From Nectonema munidae (lineage: Eukaryota > Nematomorpha > Nectonematoida > Nectonematidae): a stretch of DNA of 64,000 bases. The translations under genes were made by a program, and so were the position numbers. Shown here piece by piece: positions 44,801 through 54,300 of the stretch. A model generated the notes under the pieces. The model was not told where the DNA came from. It searched no databases and saw only the letters and a program-made list of their open reading frames with translations. Location of the stretch: positions 849,001-913,000 of the forward strand of contig JAUIRK010001035.1 in assembly GCA_030549495.1 (NCBI GenBank), given 5' to 3'. Positions within the stretch are counted from its first letter, which is position 1; each line of letters starts with the position of its first letter.

Positions 44801-45475
44801 GATGGTTAAATGTAACATCCTCAATCCAAGTTTCTTGAAGTGCAACTATTTTCAGCGTTATTTTCCTAAATTTGTTAAAAGTATCAATTAAATATTCTAA
44901 TTCAAATAACTTATTTGCCAGAGACAGAATATTGATACTGATTATATTGAAATCAAGCAATTCAGTGTGTATATAATCATCATAATTAAAATATTGAGAA
45001 ATTTTTTTCTCTTATAGATTCATATTTCCAAAATAATTACTATCTAAAATATTTTTGATGCAATTACTTTCATCTTGATCCTTATTCATAGCAAATGATT
45101 GATTTCAGATACTGAACATTTTTGATATATATAGGACATAATTTACTAAATGCAGAATGGAAAACATTAGTAAGCTTAATAGTTATGCAATTATTACACT
45201 TATGCTCACTGGTCAACAATTTTTTTTCACAATCTTCAGTACTATGGCAGACTGAACAAAAACTACAAGAAAAATCATTTTTACATTTAGATGTTGTATG
45301 ACCATACTTGCTACACTTAGAACACTGTTTTATATAAAAATAATCAGAAACTCTATGTTGCTGAAAATCAACATATATAACATCTTTTGATTTTAAAAAT
45401 GAAACGTCTTCATATATGCTGGTTAGTCAAATAAGCCATACCAACTCTAATATAATGAGCATGGTATTTGACTTT
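41806..45475 (-). mobile_element. Decayed LINE related to the 24-kb element
   Basis: Minus strand, 5' to 3'. The ORF1 remnant with zinc knuckles is at about 45475-45050 (CSKCSKYGHTTSKC, CSFCSVCHSTEDC). The endonuclease frame is 44960-44352 (SINILSLANK, LQETW, GDFNVN, LLDNFFIP). A linker frame is 44309-43965. The reverse transcriptase frame is 43920-42592 (NYRPISLIPTLSKIFEK, FLDFNKAFDSI, SGVPQGSILGPLLFSIYIN, FADD). The C-terminal frame is 42446-42114. The 3' end at 41806-41825 reads AATAAATTCTTTCTTCTTCT on the element strand, the same tail type as the 24-kb LINE. ORF2 is split into at least four frames and ORF1 is 5' truncated, so the copy is dead. Same clade, different family. Confidence 0.87.
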
Positions 45476-46469
45476 TATATAGTCAAGTAAAGCGATTCCA
45501 TAAGATATATGTTACGTTCAAACGGTAGATCCAATGGGTATGAGAATATCGCTAATCGGCCTGCGAAAAGAAAGATTTTTGATGGTGCTGGACTAATTAC
45601 GCGGTCACTAAGTGGAAAAAGTGAAATGTAGAACAACAAAAGATACAAGCGACATATAATCGCTGTTATCCCTGCGCGCTTGACATCAGATCTGAAATCA
45701 TTCCATGTGTCACTAATCAAAAAATTAGAGTATCATTTTGCTAAGTTAATATTCAAATTAATCGGGAACTGAGGAGCAGAGAAATTTATTTTGGAATGCC
45801 CGGATCTATAAGTTTTCTGATGAGATCTAACGCTTTTCAAGGATGACATGATATTTAGTCAAATGTTAATAAATGCTGTTTGAATCAAGTCGATTTATCA
45901 CAAAGAATTGAAAATAACGATGATCCAACATGAATGTGATCACCAAGGAATAGGCTAGACAACGGTTTGCAGTCTGAGTCAAATCTTTCAATAATGATCT
46001 ATTGTATCCTCAATTAAATTATGATAAATTTTAAGAGAGAGAGAGAAATTTCATCTCTCAAAGGAAAAGAAAAAGTGTTGAGAAAAAAACTGAAAAATTA
46101 TATAAAGGTAAATATAATGAATTCGGATAAGTAGCATTATGTGGTGGAGAGAATGTTTCCAAAAGGTATCGATTAAATAAATACACTCATGCTAACTCTC
46201 GAATACTAGGAGATCAACAAAAAATATATCACATTTTATAAATAAAAAGTTCAAGTAATTTTATTTATTGTATTTTTAAGCATATTTTAATATAAAGTAT
46301 AAAAAAATGAATTGCAGATGCATTCAAAGATCTTGAAAACAATATTTTTTCGTCTTTTTCTATGGAAAATCGGTCGGTGATTTTTTTTGTATGGTATGAA
46401 TATAAATCAACAGATTCAATGCATAGTAATCAAAGGAAGTTAAATCTAAATTGACGAGTTTCAGTATTA
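45476..46469. other. No gene recognised
   Basis: The minus frame 45720-45475 (81 codons) resembles nothing I know. An (AG)n run lies near 46031-46044. The 5' truncation of the adjacent LINE falls near 45475. Confidence 0.4.
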
Positions 46470-47211
46470 CCTTATATGCCGTGTATAAGTCGCCCCACAA
46501 ATGTTAGAAAAAAATCGTGAAAAAAAGTCTGTTCTTTGTACTAGTCGCCCCAGAATTTTAAACAGGAAGTTTGAGTTGTAACAATTAAGTATAGAAGAAA
46601 ATGAAAGTATATCACAAAAATTTATTTACAACAATTTCTAAAATAATTAAATATATAAAGTTACATTTTCGCATGTGTTGTATATTTCTATTTTACATGT
46701 TGATTCGAAATAAAAGTTCAGAATCCTTCAAATTCTTCGAGTTCATTATCGCGTTCTCCAAATAGTTCGTATTGGGTATTTAGGAGAAATGTGCCATGAA
46801 ATTTACTATATAAAACATTTTTTGACTTGTTCCAAATTCTTTTAAACAAATAAAATGAGAGCATGGTTAAAAAATATTGAATCATTGCATCATAATAAAC
46901 CTACCTTCGTTTGTTCTTACTTCACACAAGTTGGCCACATGATTTGAATGTTTATGAAAATTGCGCCGTTTCTACGCGCACGAAAGGTCAACCTTTCGTT
47001 CCCCTAAAATTAATCTTTCCAAATTCATTTTTATTTAGGAGACATCTTCAATTAGTATTAGTGTAGTTTCAACGGGATGTATATCTTTAATTCCCGGAGT
47101 TTAACTTAGTATTTTGAAGTTTGCATTTTGAGTTCGTTGAATAAGTCGAGGACGATTTGTTACGTTAAAATTTGGGTGCTAAAAGGTGGACTTATACACC
47201 GGCGTATACAG
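46470..47211. mobile_element. Non-autonomous Tc1/mariner- or pogo-like element with TA flanks
   Basis: The left end CCTTATATGCCGTGTATAAG and the right end CTTATACACCGGCGTATACA are inverted repeats with small indels. A TA lies on both sides (46468-46469 and 47212-47213). The inner 700 bp codes for nothing recognisable. Such ends (GTATAAGTCC near the edge) are common in pogo/Tigger-type MITEs. Confidence 0.65.
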
Positions 47212-47451
47212 TATATATAAAAGAAATTTTGGAAATGTAAGTCTTAAGGCACCCAAATTTAAAAAAGAAGAAAGGAGAATTGCAGAAAAAGGGGCCATAG
47301 AATAAAATAAGTTAAGAAACGCTGCCTTAAGCAATTTTATCAATGTTTTGGCGGCTAATAAAAATGTTATAGTTATTTGTTGAATTAACGCAGATTGTAA
47401 GTTGTCGAAACTTGAAACCTGGCACTTGGCTTATCATAAAAGTTAAGAGCA

Positions 47452-47522
47452 TTGGGGATCGAACCCTTGACCTTTAACTTTTAAGCTGAGAGGTCAACCA
47501 TTGAGCCTCAAAATAAAAGTGT
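47452..47522 (-). repeat. tRNA-like sequence, probably a SINE head
   Basis: On the minus strand GAGGCTCAATGGTTGACC gives an A-box-like D arm. AGGTCAAGGGTTCGATCCCC follows, a perfect B-box/T arm, and a GACCT..AGGTC stem can form between. The acceptor ends do not pair well, so a working tRNA is unlikely. I read it as a tRNA-derived SINE or pseudo-tRNA. Confidence 0.55.
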
Positions 47523-48990
47523 ATTGTTAAAGATTACTAAAAAAAATCTTAAAAATGAAGTTCTATATTTAATTTCTTCAAAATTAATAAAATCCAAATT
47601 AAAAAATACATATCTATTTAAAATTAATTTTTTGAATTATTAATTTGATGCTCAGTTAAAGAAACTTGTTTTAATGAATTCTCATCTTTAAATTTTTTTT
47701 TTATAAAATTATTTGTTATAAATTATTAGGGTATAACGTTTTATATATTATTAAAATTTGTTAATTATTTATCATTCAATTTTATATTTTCTAATAAATT
47801 TAAGCATTTTTAGAATTTTTGGTATATCGTATTAATATATCTAGTCCTTGAGTAATGATTAGGATTGCGGGCGAAGTCGAAGGGAAAATGTTCGACTCCA
47901 TGTTTAAAAACTAACAATTTTTCTTTACTTTTTACTCGAACTAATGAAGGGCGACTCCATATGCTTATAATAATTAAACTAGACAAACTCTAACCTCGAC
48001 TCCAAAACGGGTACTAATTGTAATTATTATTTTCAAAAATCTATGATATTTTTTGAGTGGGCATATACTCTTTCTAATAATTCTATTTTCAATTTATTGT
48101 TATCTAAGTTAACATAATTTTCTATCTAATCCTATAATTATATCTTCTCATATGCCTTTTCTTTTCGAAGGTTGGCATGAACGTTGGGTGATTGATTGAT
48201 ATAATTATATACGAATATTTAACTATACACGTAAATTTATTAATGATGTACCTATCGCATATTTTCTACCGATGCCAACCAGGTCATAAATAACTGATAC
48301 ATTTGCTAAAGCTTATATATTTATAGTCTCAAGGCTGTGCTTCTGTACAAAAAGAATAAAAAAAAGTCACCAATATTCTCATACTCAGACCATCTGAAGA
48401 AGCCATTGGCAATTAATAGCTGCTTTAGAAATTAAAAAAAAATCTTCACTTGATAATTATAATAATAAAATTTTGCCAAATCCATCTTCCATATTTACAT
48501 GAAAAACACACATATAGATTTTTTTATATCGGTACCACTATATCATTTTTTTGATGAAACACATGCGTCATAGAGTTATGAGATTTGCTAAGAGGTTTAT
48601 TGTTAAATGTAAATAGCCATCGTAAATATTTGGTTGAATATTCTCATCACTGCTAATTATTTTGTTCGCAATCGCTATTTCCGTTGTCCCTTTTTTAAAG
48701 TTATCAACCCTCATTTTCTTAATCTTTCAAATTCTTTCTCCCCCTAAGAAAATAGAGCATGCTCATTTTTATGGCAAAAAGTCAATATTTTTCTTATCTA
48801 TCAACCTCATTAAATTTTTTTTAGATCCTAATGATTATCTTAAATCTCATAAATCGGGTATCGAATGAAACTAGTTAGTAAACGATATATTTATAAAAGC
48901 CGATATTTTTGAATATGTATTTTAGATGAATACCTTAGATGCATACATATCTCTGTTTACTTCTTATTGAAGTTAACTCAGTTATGTAGT
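47523..48990. other. AT-rich DNA, nothing recognised
   Basis: No gene, RNA or element boundary seen until the target duplication at 48983-48990. Confidence 0.45.
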
Positions 48991-49306
48991 CAGTGTCCGC
49001 GCTAAAGCTAAATTTCAAGAGGGGGGGGGGGGCTGAAATGGGGCAAAGAAACACATTTGCAAAAAATTTATTTCCTATATTACTTTATATCCTATATTAC
49101 TTTGCTGAAAAGCATGAAGTACTTCTGTATAAAAAGCTATAGAAATCTCATATTATACATACACATACACCAGCATTTATATAAGATTATTGTGTACAAT
49201 TTTTGCTTATTTATTTTTCCTTTAAAAAGTGCATGGGGCAAAACCAAAAATTTTAGGGGGGGGGGGGGGCACGTGCCCCAAAATTATATAGGTAGCGTGG
49301 GCACTG
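48991..49306. mobile_element. hAT-type MITE with G runs and a perfect 8-bp TSD
   Basis: The left end CAGTGTCCGCGCTA pairs with the right end TAGCGTGGGCACTG. TATGTAGT occurs at 48983-48990 and 49307-49314, a perfect 8-bp target duplication. Long G runs lie inside each end (49021-49032 and 49257-49269). No coding capacity. A second copy's right end is at 33381-33426. Confidence 0.88.
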
Positions 49307-49314
49307 TATGTAGT

Positions 49315-51366
49315 CTATCAAAAACAAAATTATAAAAACTAGATGTTAAAGTCAATTTTACTTCTTGTTTCTACTATACTAGCATTAGTGGATCAAAACT
49401 ACTATTATTAAAAGGGCTATTGGATTATTATCTAATCACCATCTTGATCTTGAAGAGACCATACATAGGTTATCAATTACCATGTTAGAAGTTTTCAAAT
49501 TCTAGAAGAAGGGCCGCATCTCCACCAAGGATTTTTAAAATTGCTAAACAAAAGTGAGAAAAATATTGAGAAGTAGCTGCTCTCTAACAGAAAGGGAAAA
49601 AATTCAGATGAATAACTCCTGAGTACCCAGCCCCTGAATTTCACAAAAATAATTGATAGAGTTGACAAAAAGTAATACAGCAAGAGAAGAAAGGATCAGA
49701 GAAATTATTGCAGATGGAAGCAGGTGATTCGAAATGGAATCAAAGAAAAAGAAAATCCGTAAAATGGTTTTTTTGAAGATATTGTCTCATCATCAGAAGA
49801 AAGTGAAGAACTTGTTCAAAACCACAGTGAACATGTGCAATTAGAAACATGATTGGAAGTATCTGTTGACACCAAACTTAGCACTAGCCTTAAATAGAAT
49901 GAAAGTACTAGACTAAAATGCAACATTTTTAATCGGTAAATTTTTACCCTGCATTGTAAAAAATATTCTAAAAGAATAGCGGTCAACTACTCATGGATTC
50001 GACAAGGAATGCGGCATACAGTCCATCTTCCAGAAAAGCTAAAATCTCAGTTTTGATGCCAAAATCCTTTTTCTTTCATTGGGATTGCAAGATTCTACCT
50101 TATCTCATGCACAAATAAAATTTGACAGGCTTCTGGTTCTTGTGTCTGGCATTGTAAAACTGATAACTGTTAAAGCGACCACAGTATTTGAAGCAGTCTA
50201 AGATTTGTTTTTCATTTAACATTTTACTTTAATAGGCGCACATTGTTGAAATTATTGGAGGGGAAAAATTATTTTAGTTGATAAGCAGACTAGTTTTCTT
50301 CATTGTATTTGAAATTTTTTGTCAATGTTTTTTTATATTTTGTATAGGAATTTTTTACGTAGAATAAATTTCTTGTTTTGTATTATTGAAAAGGGGCTGG
50401 CGGTAAAATTAATTAATTAAATTTGTTCCAACAAATGAAATGGTGCTTGTGTCTTGAAATGTTTCGAAAAGAATTGTCGCTTGGAGGGAAACATCTTATC
50501 ATGGAACTGGTCATTGTTTTGATAATTCAATTTTTCATCTTGAACTATTGTGCTATTATTCAAGCATTTCCAAGAATAACCGGAATTCCTTGGCAAGACC
50601 CATAATGACTGTAGAGTAGAAAGTAGTGGTATTAGAAGCGCTGTGCAAGACATTCAAAAAGATGTAAATTTCACTGAGAATGAGCATGAGAAATCAAATA
50701 AGCGACTGTCTAAAGCGCCTTATTATAAATTGTTATTGTGAACTGTCCTGTTCATGGCAGTGCAATTGAAGCAATTTTTAACCTTACTTGAATAACACAA
50801 AAAGCCTAGAATTACAGAAAACATTCACATGATTTTCACATGATCAATCTACCCCTCAATATTACTTTTTATCAAAATGATTGTATATTTTTAATTTTGT
50901 ACTCGTTTAACAGGTTAAGACACTATCATTTTAAGGTGTAATATTTTTGGTTTGATAACTTCGACCCTTATCTCCATAGACATGATTGAAAAAGCTTTAA
51001 ATTTTTTGCATTAAGTTATATATATGACATCAACAGGTCAGCTAGCATTCACTTGAATAATTCTCATTTAGGTTTGCTTGATAGAATGAGTAAAAACTAT
51101 GATTTAATTCAAATTACAATATCTTGGCTTAAAAATCAATAAACTCTGGAAAATTTTCTTGATATTGATTAAAAAAAATAAGGAGCTGCCGATTGATCTG
51201 TATATCACTAATTTCTATATACTATATTGAGATTTTTATTTGTTAATTTTAATAAGATTTTTGATAATATAAATATAAATTTTTCATTTTTAATAGTGGT
51301 GAATATGCAATGATAAAAGAAAAACTAAGATAAATTTGGAAATATTTGCTGCGAGTGATTTTGCAA
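49315..51366. other. Upstream region of the macroglobulin gene, mostly unassigned
   Basis: 49500-50240 on the plus strand gives broken frames including DIVSSSEESEELVQ, an acidic Ser/Glu-rich stretch that could be a transposase N-terminus, but no family is recognisable. Frames at 50417-50653 on either strand are unassigned. Just before the macroglobulin start are two overlapping short upstream ORFs: ATGCAATGA at 51305 and an 8-codon ORF at 51310-51333. Confidence 0.35.
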
Positions 51367-54300
51367 ATGATTTCTGCTATTTGCACTCTTTTTACCCTCG
51401 TCCTTCCTACAATTTTCAATGTTTTGCACGATGGTTCTTCCAATTTATTCTCTCCATACAATTCGCCCTATCCAAGCAATAGAATTAACCTGGAAAAGAG
51501 TTTTTCGTATCTCATTTACGCTCCTAGAGTTGTTCGTCCTGACCAAATGTATCGAATGACTGTTTTAATTAATGATCCCTTTGACTATGCCTTGGACTCG
51601 TCTGTTTTTTTTGTGAATGTTGTTGCTATCATTCAAAGAAATGGCGTTGAAATGCGAAGAACAGAAGAAGTATTCACTTCTGGCATTGCGAAACATTTAT
51701 TACTTAACATTCCACTGAATGCAAGACAAGGTGTTTACAACCTGGAAATAACTGGGCGCAGAATGGGTAGTGATAATCAAATTTCATCGGTGAGTAATAG
51801 AGAAATTCTTTTCTACAACAAAACACGTTTAAGTTATGATGCGCGCGTCATGTCTATAATGATTCAAATAAACAAGCCGCTATTTATGCAAAATGAAGAA
51901 GTAATGTTCAGAGTTATTTTAATCAAGTCCGATTATACTCCCTACCTCAGATCTGTCAATATATACTTGCTTAATCCCGATGGATTTATCATGAGACGCT
52001 GGATCAATCGGCAGAGCAATTTGGGCTCAATCAATCTGGATTACGCCATAGGTGGGCGACCAAGTTTTGGTTTGTGGGAAATAAAGGTGGAAGCTCAGTC
52101 TCAAATTCAGTCCAACTACTTTAACGTTGAAGAGTATTTTGAGCCTCGTTTTGAGGTCTTCGTTATGATGCCTCGCTTTATAGTTGATACACGCAGACGC
52201 ATTCACGGAGAACTGCATGCAAATTATACCTACGATTCGGGAGTCGATGGCTTAGCGTCTGTACAAGCATACCTCTACAGGCCGGCTAGTAATGTTTACC
52301 GAGAAGAGTTTAGAAGTAGATCATTGAACATCACTGCCAACCAAAGAATGAATTTTGGCGTGATAAGCTTCGAAATAGTTGTGGATGATTTGAGGCAACT
52401 TTTGCCTTCAAGCAATCAATTCGCATTTGCAGGCTTCGAACTCGTCGTGAATGCCAGTGTCACAGAGGCATTTTACTTCAATAAAACTTATTATGGATTC
52501 ACCTACACACACATTTATAATTCGTCTGCTAAGCTCACTATATTGGGTGAGAAGCCACTTATATATAAGCCAGGGTTTAATGTTTCTTTTCTTGTTGCTA
52601 TGTCGCTGCAAGATGGGTCATCGTTTTCCATTTACAATGACAAGTGTCTTCATGTTCGTGCAGTTACCAATGCTCGTAAATTTATTATTGATTGTCTTGC
52701 GTTTGCTGAAAATATTCCTCATATGTATGGTATGGCACATGTCTCTATTCCAACGTACCCTGAAGATTCTGAAATCAAAATTTCGGTAGAGTTTGATTCG
52801 TCTAAAAACTTTGTTAATCCAGCCCTCAAAGGTTTGGCTAACGTGTACATGGGTAAAATAAAAACTGAAATAGTTGCTCTCCCCAAACTCTCAACTGCAG
52901 GTCAGTACATCAACGTAGAATGCAAATCCTTGTTTCCTAAGTCTGGAGAATACGCCATATTCCATGTCATATCTTCTTTTTTCATTGAAAAGTTGTTTTA
53001 CGAGATTATTTCTAAAGGAAATATTCTTTATCATGATTATGCAAACATGAATGGACGCGAGACCACCTTTACGTTGGCATTATCTTCTGAAATGTCACCG
53101 AGTTCTAAGGTTCTTGTTTACACTATTACTTCCTCTGGAATGCTCATAACTGACGCTCTCAACTTTCATGTAGATTCGACAGGACAAAATAACTTTACTG
53201 TCGAAATTAACTCCAAAAAAGATCTGAATAGGTTGACCGTTGAAATTGTCACGCGCGGAGACCCTGCTGCTTTTGTAGGCATTTCAGCTCTGGATACCAT
53301 GATTTATGATTTACAACTAGGCAACGATGTATCTCTTCCTCATCTTCAAAAGTTGATGTATGACTTGGATACGCATAGTAATAGCAGTTCGTCTTACACG
53401 TGGTATTCCAATGAAGGCCACCCCTCTCTGACCTACTTCTTTTCTTCACCTACTTATGGCATTGACACCTCTCGTGTCATATCCTTCACAGGTTTGCTCT
53501 TTTTAACAGATGCCAAGTTTGATTTTTTGCCCAGGAATACTGATTGTAATATCTCTTTAGGATACCTGCCTTGTACTTCATTTGAAGCCGGATGTTTTAG
53601 GGTAGAAGAAAAATGTGATGGAATTCCTCATTGTTCTGATCATTCTGATGAGTCTAATTGCTACAAATTTGAGAAAGATGTGAGAAAGAAGACTCATTTT
53701 AAAGATACCCTGAAAAGATTGCATAGATTTGCAGAGGTGTATGATTGTAGTTGGATTTGGGAAGATTTTAATATTGGCACTGATGGCTATCATATCTTCA
53801 CCATAAGAATTCCTAATAGCCCAAGTGAATATACTCTTAGTGCTTATTCGCTGAGTAAAGTTAAGGGCTTTAGTATACTCCCGGAAACATTGACTTTCGA
53901 CAGCACAATTCCTTACTACTTCAAAGTAGACATGCCCGATCGAGTGGTTATGGGCGAACAAGTGGGCCTGCGAGTCGTGATGTTTAATTACATGCATGAA
54001 GAGATAGAAGTATTGACATCTGTCCACGCTTCTACGCGTTATAAAATTGTGATCGTCGAAGACATAGATGAGGGTGTTGTGAGCTCGTATGATCCAAAAA
54101 CTCTTTATGGAGAGCGTCAAGTCCTGTCTTGGGTGGAATCTCAGTACTCAACGATGCTGTACATCCCCATTGTCTTTACTGAGACTGGCAAAACAATCGT
54201 CAAGGTTACGTCGCTAACTCAAATAGCTTATGACGTATTTGAAAAAGAAGTTGATGTTAGGATTGGCGGCGCACCTCAACACTACCACACGCCCTTTGTC

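Noticed and set aside
47310-47324. AAGAAACGCTG as a hAT element end
   Set aside because: Resembles the right end of the element at 56907-57670, but no left end or target duplication could be paired with it.
47452-47522. A functional tRNA gene
   Set aside because: The T arm and boxes are good but acceptor and anticodon arms do not fold properly; SINE or pseudo-tRNA is more likely.
53578-54120. 180-codon minus-strand frame inside the Mcr gene
   Set aside because: Antisense shadow of a long, conserved plus-strand coding region.
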